This document shows positions 46,301 through 56,400 of a stretch of 64,000 nucleotides of DNA, piece by piece. A program made the position numbers and the translations under genes. The notes under the pieces are model-generated. The model searched no databases. It had not been told where the DNA came from and saw only the letters and a list, made by a program, of their open reading frames with translations. Position 1 is the first letter of the stretch. Every line of letters starts with the position of its first letter. Location of the stretch: the NCBI RefSeq assembly GCF_023053635.1, contig NC_086182.1:3993001-4057000 (forward strand). The letters are read 5' to 3'. This DNA is from Elgaria multicarinata webbii (lineage: Eukaryota > Chordata > Lepidosauria > Squamata > Anguidae).

Positions 46301-46389
46301 AGAGGGAAATTTCAAGCACATATTCTTGAGCACATATTTTGTGCAGATGTGTGGCTTCAAATGGATCATGTTACCATGTTCCAGTTTAA
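43386..46389. other. Intergenic stretch without a recognised gene
   Basis: About 43560-43730 includes a small inverted pair (CTTCGATTCTAAGATGC / GCATCTTACAATCGAAG), probably a tiny palindromic element. About 44370-44700 belongs to the unnamed AAAAAGT-core repeat. No conserved exon was found on either strand. Confidence 0.35.
43567..43727. repeat. Short inverted-repeat element of unknown family
   Basis: TTTCTTCGATTCTAAGATGC at the left is mirrored at the right by GCATCTTACAATCGAAGAAA. Inner repeats GTGCGTCTTAGAATCG / GTGCGTCTTACAATCG occur as direct copies. About 160 bp in all. Confidence 0.6.
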
Positions 46390-47733
46390 GTGGCATGTTT
46401 CAGAGGGGTAGCTTGGAAAAAAGGCGAGTAGAGGGAGACATGATAGAAGTGTACAGAATTATGCTTGGCGTGGAGAATGTGGAGAGGGAGACATTTTTCT
46501 CCCTTTCTCGTAATACTAGAACCCCATGGGGTCGTCCCATGAAACTGATTGGTGGGAAATTCAGGACAGATAAAAGGAAGGGCTTCCTCACACTGTGCAG
46601 AGTCAAGCTATAGAATTCGCGACCACAAGACGTGGTGATGGCCACCAAATCAGATGGCTTGAAAAATGGGCTAGACAAATTCCTGGAGGAGAAGGCTAGG
46701 TTACTAGTCCTAATGGCTGTATACTAGGGGTGTGCACAGACCCCCCCGCTCCGCCCCGCAGGCCGATCCGAAAATTTCGGATCGGCCCGCTCCGCTCCAC
46801 GCTGCTCCGCCCATACTCCGCTCCTCTTCGCCGCGGAGCTCCGACTCCGAATCAGAGCTCCACAGTGGAGGAGAGTGGTGCCAGGTAAGGAGGGCGGGGG
46901 GGGGGGGTACCTGGCCCTGCCGCCGTCGCTGCCTGTGCGGCGACGGCAGCAGAGCCCAGTAAGGGACCAAGGGGGAGGGGGCCCTTCCTGGTTGAACCGC
47001 GGGCTCAATTGAAGAAGCCGATGGACCGCGGACGGAGGCAGGTAAGGGAGAGGAGGGCGGGGGGTTACCGGGCCCTGCCACCGTCGCCGCCCGTGCAGCG
47101 ACGGCGGCAGAGCCCGATAAGGGACCAAGGGGGAGGGGGGCCTTACCTGCCTCCGTCCGCGGTCCCTCGGCTTCTTCAATTGAGCCCGTGGTTCAGCCAG
47201 GAAGTCTGGGCCGCAAGTGCGGCCTAGACTTCCTGGTTAAACCGCGGGCTCAATTGAAGAAGCCAAGGGACCGCGGACGGAGGCAGGTAAGGGAGAGGAG
47301 GGGGGGTTTACCGGGCCCTGCCGCTGTCGCCGCATGGGCGACAGCAACAGCGGCAGGGCCCGGTAAACCGCACTTACCTTTCCGGCGGAGCTCTGGATCG
47401 AGGTGAAGGATCTGCCTTTACCTTGATCCTCTTCGCCACGCTCCGCAGGCCCCCCAATCCTCTTCGCCTCCGCCTTAATGGGAGGCGAAGCACCCCGCTC
47501 CGATTAGAAGCGGAGCACATCCCTACTGTATACTACCTCCAGTATCAGAAGCAGTATGCCTCTGTACACCAAGTGCTGGGAACATGGGTGGGAGGGTACT
47601 GCCCCATTCATGTCCTGCTTGTGAGTTCCCGTGGGCGGCTGGTTGGCCACTGTGGGATCAGAGTGCTGGACTAGACGGACCCGGGGTCTGATCCAGCATT
47701 AGAGCTCTTCTTATGTTCTTTTGTTGCAGCAAC
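46390..47733 (+). mobile_element. CR1/L3-like LINE 3' end split by a hAT element
   Basis: The first part encodes RGSLEKRRVEGDMIEVYRIMLGVENVERETFFSLSRNTRT and GRPMKLIGGKFRTDKRKGFL, the C-terminus of this CR1 group, then non-coding sequence to AATGGCTGTATAC. After the 801-bp insertion it resumes at CTGTATACTACCTCCAGTATCAG and ends with GCTGGACTAGACGGACC...CTCTTCTTATGTTCTT. Confidence 0.87.
46725..47525. mobile_element. hAT-type element, 801 bp, very GC-rich, perfect 8-bp duplication
   Basis: Starts TAGGGGTGTGCACAG and ends GCGGAGCACATCCCTA (inverse TAGGGATGTGCTCCGC). CTGTATAC is duplicated exactly at 46717-46724 and 47526-47533. The interior holds a block of about 140 bases with GCGGGCTCAATTGAAGAAGCC and GACCGCGGACGGAGGCAGGTAAGGGAG that is repeated near 47000 and 47240 and inverted near 47140-47210. 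No transposase frame is seen; it is non-autonomous. Confidence 0.92.
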
Positions 47734-49309
47734 AAATGTTACCACTTAATGCATCTAACAGTCAGGCCCACAAAATTGTGTAGCACAACAAACCTCTGAA
47801 CCTTTCCTGTGCCACTACAGTGGCGTATTTGGTATGAAAATCGAAAGTCTTATTTAAATGGAGTCAAATTTGGGGGAAGTGTCATAATTTAAACATCTGT
47901 TTCAAAAACTTGAAAAACGACAGTTCTGTGCTGCTATCACCTTCCTTATTTGGCTCAGGGGCATTCTCCACAAGCAGTCCTGTTAATGGGATGAACTGTG
48001 CTGATGGCACAGGGCCACTTACTATATTGGGAAACAAAGCAGCACAGCTTTGTTTATAAAGTTGCTCCATCTGTTTTCATTAATGCACTATTTCCTCCCC
48101 CCCACCACCAAAAAAAAAAAGATTTATAAAAGTATGATTCAGCTGTACCTTTAATCTGCAGCAACAACAAAACTGAGACTCAAGCTCAGTTGGGACAACA
48201 CAATAACCACTGGTGGTTTTAGTTGTCAACTGTGAGTTGAGCAGACAATGGTTGTGTCATCTGTCAGGCAAAAACTACCCCATGGCTGACTTTTTCGTCA
48301 AAAAAACCAACACTGGAGAAACACAACCAGCTGCAGAGTTGACTGGTCACACAACCAGTGGTTATTGCGTTGTCTGAATGAGCCAGTGGAGTTTTTCGAC
48401 CCGTTGAGTTGACTATTTTGCCTGGCTACAGAGTTCCCGGGCAAGAGTGGCCAAAACCAAGCTGGCCACTCTGCCATAGGTGGCACAACTCAGAGGCTGC
48501 TGGGATATCACTGGGAGGACTGAGGGCGGGCGGGGAGAGGGGCAGGGGCTGCGTCAGTCAAATGCTAGGTTGACTATTAGTCCACGCAACATGAGTCCCA
48601 ACCACCCACAGTTGTGTAGGAACATGTTTTGTGGAGAGTACCTGCAAAAAACCCAACTGTGAGTTGACTACTCCACCCACCATTGACTAATGTGTTGTGC
48701 GAATGCAGCCAAAAAGTGGGCTATAGTAACTGAAATAGAAAATGGCTTATGAAAAAAAGTGCTGAGGAGCACTGGTGCCATTTAAGACAGATGTGAGGAG
48801 GGCAGTGGCCAGGCTCACCTCCCCAGGGCCGGCCCTGCTCTTAGGCAGAGTGAAGCAGCCGCCTCAGGTAACAGATCCTGGGTGTAGCAGATTGTTAGTC
48901 ATTGACTTTATTGTTATAATTTCCCCTAAAGGGACAAAGTTTCAAGGCAGGAGACAATTTTCATATGGAAAAAAGTGTTGGGCAGGGTGGGGGGAGTTAA
49001 TACCCTTTTCACACATTTCCCCAAATTGTCCCCGCCCTGCCCCCCATGTTTGCTAAAAACGAAAGAGGTGGCAGTTCTGATCTGCCCAAGATAGCAGCTT
49101 TGTTTGTAATTATTGCATTGCTTCATCTTCATTAATGTACTATTTACTTACCCAAAGACGTATAAAAATGTTAGGCCCGGCGTTTTGTAATGTATGCCTC
49201 GCTAGTACAATGAATGTGTATAAGTACACTACAAGCGCACAAACCCCCACGCTTAGCAAACAACAAGACAAACAGTATGTTCCTAGTATTGTCCTGGGGT
49301 GTTGGTAGG
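47734..49309. other. Intergenic stretch with one inverted-repeat element
   Basis: Apart from the inverted repeat at 48193-48379 and related copies of its ends near 48555-48712, nothing is recognised. About 48828-48860 starts with CAGGGCCGGCCCTG, like a hAT end, but no partner was found. Confidence 0.35.
48193..48379. mobile_element. MITE-like inverted repeat (GACAACACAATAACCACTGG ends)
   Basis: GACAACACAATAACCACTGG near 48195 is mirrored by CCAGTGGTTATTGCGTTGTC near 48355-48375. CAACTGTGAGTTGA and TTGACTGGTCACACAACC form inner pairs. Further TGTGTTGTGCGAATGCAGCC-like ends lie near 48690-48710, so the element may be part of a larger nested unit. Confidence 0.55.
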
Positions 49310-49399
49310 TCGGGGAGGGGATCTACACAGAGTCTTGAAGGCGTCCTGAAGGCGCTCGCGTGCGCCTCCAGGGCGCTCCGAAACTCTTTGTGTAGATGG

Positions 49400-49627
49400 G
49401 CTGTGCTGTGCCTCCTGACCGTCCTCCTTGGCAGTGACGGTCAGCTGGGGAATCACTGGCGGTAGCACCCCATTGCAGGGCCAGCAGCTCTTCTTGGCCG
49501 GCTCAGGCAGCTGCCCGCTGGTCGTCGCGCAGCGAGCCTCGAAGAGAGAGCGCAGCTCCCCCACGCTCAGCCGCTTGCCCCAGCCCAGCTCCAGGCTGCC
49601 GCCATCGTGGGCACCTCTGCGCTCCAT
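49400..49627 (-). pseudogene. Possible captured first-exon fragment, unidentified
   Basis: From ATG at 49625-49627 the minus strand reads an open frame of mixed composition with third-position G/C, including SLELGWGKRLSVGELRSLF and PAKKSCWPCNGVLPPVIPQLTV. Upstream on that strand is CpG-rich sequence like a 5' UTR. The frame runs on into the 77-bp end unit, so any original gene stops there. No family was recognised. The alternative is chance openness in GC-rich DNA. The plus-strand frames through the same region include the CAGCC array and look less protein-like. Confidence 0.35.
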
Positions 49628-50005
49628 GGAGGAGGAGAAAGAGCTGATGGTGGCGGCGCCAAGCGACTGTCGAGCGTGGCGAAGATTGCGAGCAGCGGGG
49701 AGGAGGAGAAGGAGGAGGAGGAGGAGAGACCGGTCCGCCGGAGGTGGCAGCGGCGGGGTGCTGCTGCTGTTGCTGCCTCGCAGGGAAGCTGGAGCACTCG
49801 CCGTCGCTGCCCGGCGAGCATGGCCAACCTGCGCCCTGTCAGGCCAACCCCTGCCTGCTCTGACTCATCCCTGGGGAGCTGCTCGGATTGCCTAACCGAC
49901 CTAGAGCCCGGCCCATATGGATTATTCGTGGCTCTTGCTCCACGCTGCCGTCAGGCGCCCACAGGCAACCGGGAGAGGCGGAGTCAGAAACACATGGCCA
50001 TGGCC

Positions 50006-50090
50006 AAGCCCAGCCCAGCCCAGCCCAGCCCAGCCCAGCCCAGCCCAGCCCAGCCCAGCCCAGCCCAGCCCAGCCCAGCCCAGCCCAGCC
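50006..50090. repeat. (CAGCC)n minisatellite, about 17 units
   Basis: Sixteen to seventeen exact pentamer copies. All reading frames through it are open on both strands, which explains the long Pro/Ala/Ser/Gln and Gly/Trp/Leu/Ala shadow frames. Confidence 0.95.
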
Positions 50091-50963
50091 GCTCCCGCGC
50101 GGGGTGTTTCTCCTGTTTACGCCGCCCCTGCCTGCCGCCCCTGCCTGCCCTCCCTTTCGGTTTCTCTTTCAATGAAACTGCAGGATCTACACAAAGAGTT
50201 TCGGTGCGCCCTGGAGGTGCACGCAAGCGCCTTCAGGATGCCTTCAAGACTCTGTGTAGATCCGCTCGGGGTCAGTAGGGCACAGGCCCCAAATCTATTT
50301 CTCATGGGCCCCAGATCTCTCCCCCAGAACTCTGCCTGGATGTCCATTCATGGCAATGGAAGATTTCTTTCTTAGATTAATTGTCATGTAGGGGGAGATT
50401 TTCAAGGGGGACGAAAAGATAGCCCCCCCCCTCCCCACACACTGGAACACTGTGCAAAAAAAATCTTCCCTGTCCCCCTTCGTCCATCTTGGCAAAAAAA
50501 GCTTAGGGGAAGAAACTTCAATTGGCGTTAATGGAAGCTTTTCTTCACAGCTTCATTGCCTGAGGTGGGGGCAATTTTTCTTCTAGGAGGGAAAAAGCTA
50601 GAAGGCGGGACGGGGAGAGTGCAACTCAATTGTAATTGAAGAGGAACTAATGATTGGGGATGATCTGGGGTGGGGAGCAAATTAATTTAAGAATTTGTTT
50701 TATTTGAAGTGATTTGGATGAGAAATTAGTTGGCTGGGTTTGCTTTCTGTAAAATCTAAATAAAATCTAATGATCATCTCCAAATTTACATATATATGCA
50801 GATTTTATGCAAATGTGCATCCTATGGGCTGAAACTTTTAAGTGCCACAGCCCTTGGCACTGCGTTTATTACCAGATATAAAAGAGTAACAACAAATGCT
50901 CTTAAAAATGTTCTGCGTTTCTGTGATGGAATCTTGGATATATTCTATAGTGAGCCTTTAAAC

Positions 50964-51093
50964 CAGCCTTCCTCAACCTGGGGCGCTCCAGATGTGTTGG
51001 ACTGCATCTCCCAGAATGCCCCAGCCAGCTGGCTGGGGCATTCTGGGAGATGCAGTCCAACACATCTGGAGCGCCCCAGGTTGAGGAAGGCTG
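50964..51093. mobile_element. Perfect 130-bp palindrome: hAT-type MITE, family B, with perfect 8-bp duplication
   Basis: Reading from CAGCCTTCCTCAACCTGG to its inverse CCAGGTTGAGGAAGGCTG, I found every base of the two 65-base arms paired, with no loop; the centre is CCAGCCAG/CTGGCTGG. CTTTAAAC is duplicated exactly at 50956-50963 and 51094-51101. The other family B copies are far more eroded. Confidence 0.93.
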
Positions 51094-51341
51094 CTTTAAA
51101 CCATACTCTGAAGATTGGTCACCTCCTTACAAAGAAATGGCAATCCTACTGTGCTGGGCCCAACCTCAACTCCTTTCAGAAGCCATTGGCCCTTCCTTCC
51201 CTCAGCCTGTGGGGATTTGGGGTCAGTGCCAGAGGCCTCTTAGCGCAAAGCCAAATGGCTGGAGGAACGTGGGGCATGAAGCAGGGCCACCCTTCCATTG
51301 CGCACGTCTGACCTGTTTAATTAGCCAGTTAATGTTCAGAC

Positions 51342-51412
51342 CAGTGGAGGCTGGTGGCTCCAATGTCAGGGGGCGGTGAATCTGCTCCAGGTTTTAGTCA
51401 GAACTCTAATGA
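51342..51412. mobile_element. hAT-type MITE, family A, left half only
   Basis: CAGTGGAGGCTGGTGGCTCC, then AATGTCAGGGGGCGGTGAATCTGCTCCAGGTTTTAGTCAGAACTCTAA, matching the left arm of the family. The right arm is absent. Confidence 0.7.
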
Positions 51413-52114
51413 CGTTATCCAGGTTCAGGTTGACTTTTGCTATCACAGGAGGTGGGTTTGCAGTTTGGATATTTAGGAACTGAGTAAGCACAGCCATGAC
51501 CCTCCAAGTCCGCATTTCATCCACACGGGGCATGCAGGTGGATTTTTGCCCCGTATTAATTAGTGGATCGGTGGGGGAGAAGTGCTGCCGTTTAGATGTT
51601 TCACCTCAAGCACCATCACCGCTTGCAGCATCCTGGCGAGCCCAGATCTTTCAGATGTTTCCACTGCTGCTTCCAGCGTAAGTGTCACTGGCCCTTGTGC
51701 CGATGAGGTTAAGCAGGGCATAAGCCGAAGATGGTGTTGAAACGTTCTGTGTCGCGTTAAAGGAGGAGGTTTACATGCAGGGTCATCCCTGGAAGCGGCA
51801 GGCACGGCAGCGAGCGCACAACAGCCCCCAAACATTCCCCAGCATCCGTCACTTTCAGGTTTATGTTGTCGTTTGCTGTAGCAACTCCTTATCATTGCAG
51901 AGATTAGAGCATTTTCGATCACTGCTTGCAAAGATTTATGGTGGGATCCATTTCCTGAGCTGTCACCACCGGCTAAAGCCAAGTCAGGACCTGAAGCGAG
52001 AAATGCAACACTCCCGTTGAGCATGGAGCCTGCTGCTGCTGCTGCTGCTACAGCCAAGAGCACGGCCCACGTCTCAAGCATAATATCGAGCAGTTGCAAA
52101 GCTCCTGTCTTCTC
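51413..52114. other. Intergenic stretch without a recognised gene
   Basis: Open frames on both strands show no conserved motif. A short (GCT)n run lies near 52028-52048. No repeat family recognised. Confidence 0.3.
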
Positions 52115-52122
52115 CCACCCTG

Positions 52123-52454
52123 CAGAGCCGGTGCTACCATAGAGGCCACTCAGGCGGCCGCCTAGAGCGCCAAGCTAAGAAGGGCGCTGAGCACAGCGCA
52201 GCACTCACGCGTGTTGGCTGTGAGCCAGCCCGGCCCGAGGATTCAGCTGGGTGGGCGAGATGGCGCCCCGCGCCCGCCCAGCCGAAGAGAAGCCAGGGAT
52301 GCTGGGGTGGGGGTGGGGCGGCTCCCCATTCAGACTTCCAGAATGCGCCCAGAAGAGAGAGAGAGAGAATGTATGGGTGAATGGGGTGCAGGGGGACTTT
52401 GAGTGAATGCATGTGTTCATGCGTGTGTTTGTTTGGAGGGAGTGATGCTGAGTA

Positions 52455-52490
<36 letters not shown>

Positions 52491-52681
52491 TTGGGGGGGG
52501 GTGATTTGGAGGTGATATTCCTATTAAATAATGCATTTTAGACCCATAGACGTTCCTTTCCAATTTGTTTGCTATAATTGGCATGACGTATTTCTTGCAC
52601 TTAAAATAATAAATTTAGCAGTTTCAAGTTTTGTGCTTCTTATTTTTCCAGGAAACATCTGTTCTTAAAAATCAAAGTTGG

Positions 52682-52742
<61 letters not shown>

Positions 52743-52787
52743 TAGCTTAACTTGCCTAGGGCACAAAATAGTTTGGCCCCAGCCCTG
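52123..52787. mobile_element. hAT-type element, family D, 665 bp, perfect 8-bp duplication
   Basis: Begins CAGAGCCGGTGCTACC and ends GGCCCCAGCCCTG. CCACCCTG is duplicated exactly at 52115-52122 and 52788-52795. Aligns end to end with 15962-16566; it is longer mostly because of a longer GT repeat near the right end and an insert near 52540. Confidence 0.93.
52690..52738. repeat. (GT)n microsatellite inside the hAT element
   Basis: About 24 GT units at the position where the sister copy at 16494-16517 has about 12. Confidence 0.93.
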
Positions 52788-52795
52788 CCACCCTG

Positions 52796-54074
52796 CCTAG
52801 ACTACCGGTTAGGCTTCCCCAACCTCCTTCTGTTCTGGGAGGGTATAGGATACCAAAGAAGTTATGCCAACATCGCAGCAATGCGAGTGGCCTGCTGGCA
52901 TCGCCAGAGGGCCATCTGGTCTACCACACCTGGATGGACGTGTGAGCCATAGGAACCCAGTTGGGCTGTTCAAGTTCAGTGGCTGCCCTGCCTTTTCCCG
53001 ATGATGATGATGATGATGTGCCTACACTTTTCTAAGTGCTGGAAAGCTGTTACAAGATAAGACAGCCGTTGCCCACAGGCTCAGAACAGATGCAATCCAA
53101 AAAGAAAAGGGGCTGGAAAAGGAAGAGGAAAAGGGGCTGGGGAGGGCAGAGGAAAACAGCCTTGAAGCAGCAGCTCCTTCACTGACCAGTTGCCTTTTAT
53201 GTCTTTCTTGAAAGGCAGGAGGTGGTATCCCCATGCCTGGTCCACGTGTGCCCAGCCCTGCCAGCATAAAAGGGCTGGTTTCTGGAAGGGCTGCCACTGG
53301 CCTTTTCCGAAACTCAGCATTTTTTGCTTATGTTGGTGCTTGCCCTGGAAGTGCTAAATTGTGGCCATGTGCAGACCTGGGCCATCAGGGCTGGGCGCAT
53401 GTGCATGGCCCTTATCAGATGCTACCCAGGTGGTGCGCCCCCCCCCCCCCCGTTGGCAGAGGCCAGAGTGCGTTTCCCTTTAGCTCTGCAGTCCCAGTAC
53501 ACCTAGCAGTTGGTCCCAGGTGTTCCTCCTGGCATGGAAGGGGGTACCAAGCTCCCAGCAGCTGCTCCCCCTCCACTTTTCCAACCCAAATTCCCTACCA
53601 CTGCGAGGTTACAAAAAACAGAGGGGAAACCTCCTTTAGCACCACTATATGGGTTCTGGTAATGAACGCTTAATGTATTGTGTTTACATTTCTTATTGAT
53701 AACTAGTTTCTGACGTGGTGAGAAGACCCACCAGGCCAAAGAGAACACACCAGCTATGGAGTCGGGCCCAGCAAATACTGAGCAGTTCAAGAAACTAGGT
53801 AATGGTGACAGTGGCAAGGTGGGTGACTGAAGGCATATTCTAGCCCCCTCCTCCCAAATCTGGAGCCAGCACTGCTCACCAGCCATGTTGTGTGACCCGG
53901 CAAGTCCTTGACAACTCCGTTTCTTGCAGTCGCAGGCAGGCAGTCCAAACGTGGGTCTCATCAAGCTCCTGGTAGGCCACCGTACTTCAATAAAGAACTG
54001 CATGCAACGTGGTGGCTGGCCAGGCCTTCCTTGGTGTTGCTTACAAATTGGCACTCATGTGTATTACGTTAAAC
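52796..54074. other. Intergenic stretch without a recognised gene
   Basis: A short (GAT)n run near 52999-53017 and a C run near 53440-53451. No conserved exon or recognised repeat family. Confidence 0.3.
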
Positions 54075-54195
54075 AGCCCTCCCCTCCAGAAGTTTTGGAC
54101 TACAACCCCCAGCATTCCTGAACATTACCCACGCTGGCTGGGGCTGATGAGAGTTGAGGTCCAAACATCTGGAAGGCATTAAGCTGGGGAGACAG
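54075..54195. mobile_element. Palindromic MITE, family B, eroded
   Basis: CTCCAGAAGTTTTGGACTACAACCCCCAGCATTCC pairs with GGCTGGGGCTGATGAGAGTTGAGGTCCAAACATCTGGAAGG. The outer ends are diverged. Confidence 0.5.
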
Positions 54196-54576
54196 CATTA
54201 AAAATGATCAAAGCCTAATCTACAGCAAAATTAGGCGGTAGAATACTGCGGAGGATGAACTTTGCCACTTCAGGGTATAGACGCGGCAATCAGACTTGGG
54301 AATGTTTCCCCTCTAGGTAAAAAACCCTCCCCAGATTTGTCTTTTAAAAAAATAGCAGGAAAGGGAATGAACTAGGCTCAAGACTCTCTCCCAGGATGCA
54401 ATTTCTACTCACAGGGATTTCTGTTATCATGGGAGACTAGAAGAAATGCATCACCAAAAAGAGAGGAGAAAAGAAGGCTAATTTTTATATATGCAAATTT
54501 AGAAGGCATTTTTATAATCGAAATAGAAATACAGTACATCTCACCCTAGTGGAAAAGACTGTGACCGGGGGGGGGG

Positions 54577-54717
54577 GGATCTACACTACTGTTTTAAAGC
54601 GCTTTAAAGCGCTTTATAACAGTTTTGACAACTGTTGGGGCCCAGGACACACTGCATATACAGGTTTCAAAACGTTTTCAAAGTGCTTTAAAGCGCTTTA
54701 AAAGCAGTAGTGTAGGT
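54577..54717. mobile_element. Foldback MITE, family C, third copy with extended arms
   Basis: GATCTACACTACTGTTTTAAAGCGC on the left has its inverse ending GCAGTAGTGTAGGTC on the right. The AAAGCGCTTT block is doubled in both arms. The central GGGGCCCAGGACACAC is inverted relative to the 15366 copy. A G run precedes it and a C run follows. Confidence 0.82.
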
Positions 54718-56072
54718 CCCCCCTAGGATGAGCTGTTCACGTCTGCTGTGGATGGCCAACAGTTCTTATGGTGTGTTTTTTAAAAAATAAATCTTTAAAC
54801 TGGAATGGAACAGGGCAGCTCTTCAAAGAGAGGACTGTCCTCTGCAAAAGAGGAGACTTGGACGCCCTAGCTCAGGCAAAGATGTGAGCGACACTAAGAT
54901 AACCTCCTGATGATTTGTTGTTTTTCCATAACTTGGTACAACATTCCTGATTTCATGCCAAGATCCTGGCAACGCAAGTGGAAGCTTTGCGTTTCGTTCT
55001 TCCCAAGTTTCCAGACCTTCACTTCCAAACGTACTGAAGGGTGTTGCTTACCTCAGTACAATGACAGCACTTGGTTCTGGTGGATGACAAACACAGCCTC
55101 ATGCTCAGCTTTATCACATTTGCCACAAGGCCCAGTGTGCTCCAAGTTTGAGGAACGCTTCCCAAAGAAGGTGTGAGTAGTTGCTCAAAGACTTGTAAAC
55201 GTCACCCTCAGCCCTCCCTGGCTACCATACAGAGGGTCTTGAGACCGACTGATTGACTCATTCATTCGCTGAAGTATCCAAAATGTTAGGACATTTCCCC
55301 ACAAGCAAGACAGCAGAAACCCAACTTTTCAAGAGATGTTGCCTTAGCAGGAAAACTGCATTCTCTTATCCCTGAAGATTAAGTCTTCCTGAAACACATC
55401 AGGCATTTGGGGATTTCATAAGATTCCATTTTCCAGAACCATTCCAAAGTTATGTCATCTTTTCCCCACTTCCAGGGCCTGGGGTAGCCAACGGATGCAA
55501 GCCTGCGTCTCCCTTGGGCATTCATTGAAAAGGGAACTTCAACTATTGGGTGGTATAAAAATGCAATAAACAAACAAACAAACAAACGTGCATGCGGGTG
55601 TGGGTGTGAAGATCTCTAGAAGCCAAGAAAGAAATCGGTTCCACTTGCTCTCTTTCAAGCGGTAGCTCTCAGCATTCGGCTCACCATCTGAGCTGGGAAA
55701 GGAGGTTATCAATAGGAATTCGGAAAGTGGGATGTCTGGGCTGGCTTGGCAGCTACCCTACAGGACCCACCGCCGACGCTGCGTTCATCCAAACACCTGG
55801 AGAAACACGGAGGAGTCCTGTGGCACCTTAAGAACTGATGCATTTCTTATGTCATAACCACTCACAGACTAGAGTCCATGTCAGCTGACGCATGAGGCAT
55901 TACCCTGAGTTGGCAGGAGCGGGTGCATGAGGGGAAACAATGAGTTTGCACCTGTGTAGGATGGGCTCTGTTCAGACCTGCTGAGTCCAGTAGGCACAAA
56001 CTGCACCTGTGCTTTGTACACACAATGCTGTGTGAACAGGACTGCAAAGAAAAGGGAGGGAAAAGAAGATGG
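54718..56072. other. Intergenic stretch with minor repeats
   Basis: A LINE tail fragment (CAACTATTGGGTGGTATAAA and a (CAAA)n tail) lies at 55536-55590. A GTCCTGTGGCACCTTAAGAAC block at 55805-55885 is a common reptile repeat fragment also seen near 6460-6545 and 37375-37445. No gene recognised. Confidence 0.4.
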
Positions 56073-56080
56073 CGCAAGGG

Positions 56081-56400
56081 TAGGGTGACCATATGAAAAG
56101 GAGGACTGGGCTTCTGTATCTTTAACAGTTGCATAGAGAAGGGAATTTCAGCACGTGTCATTTGTATATATGGAGAACCTGGTGAAATTCCCTCTTCATC
56201 ACAACAGTTAAAGCTGCAGGAGCTATACTAGAGTGGCCAGATTTAAAAGAGAGCAGGGCACCTGCAGCTTTAACTGCTGTGAGGAAGAGGAAATTTCACC
56301 AGGTTCCCCATATATATCAATGACACCTGCTGAAATTCCCTTTTTAATACAACTGTTAAAGATACAGGAGCCCTGTCCTCCTTTTCATAGGGCCACCCTA
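56081..56400. mobile_element. hAT-type foldback MITE, family E, with perfect 8-bp duplication
   Basis: TAGGGTGACCATATGAAAAG at the left and CTTTTCATAGGGCCACCCTA at the right. CGCAAGGG is duplicated exactly at 56073-56080 and 56401-56408. Internal arms as in the 17915 copy. Confidence 0.93.

Larger units (their letters stand above)
49321..50261. mobile_element. Composite foldback element with CpG-rich, gene-like interior
   Basis: The two ends (49321-49397 and 50185-50261) are 77-bp units in opposite orientation that match at most positions. Each unit itself starts ATCTACACAGAGT and ends ACTCTTTGTGTAGAT or the inverse. TCGGGG occurs just outside both ends (49310-49315, 50266-50271), a possible target duplication. 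The 787-bp interior is very GC- and CpG-rich. On the minus strand it holds a 74-codon stretch from ATG 49627 downward (MERRGAHDGGSLELGWGKRL, then SVGELRSLFEARCA and later LTVTAKEDG) with host-like codon use; I do not recognise the protein. A (CAGCC)n array sits at 50006-50090. Confidence 0.6.

Noticed and set aside
46710-47406. Several Pro/Arg/Gly-rich frames on both strands
   Set aside because: They lie in the GC-rich interior of a non-autonomous hAT element and change between its repeated blocks.
48828-48860. CAGGGCCGGCCCTG as a further hAT end
   Set aside because: It is a short self-complementary word and no matching opposite end or target duplication was found.
49888-50278. Long Pro/Ala/Gln/Ser open frames on the plus strand and Gly/Trp/Leu/Ala frame on the minus strand
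   Set aside because: They are produced by the (CAGCC)n array, which is open in all frames.
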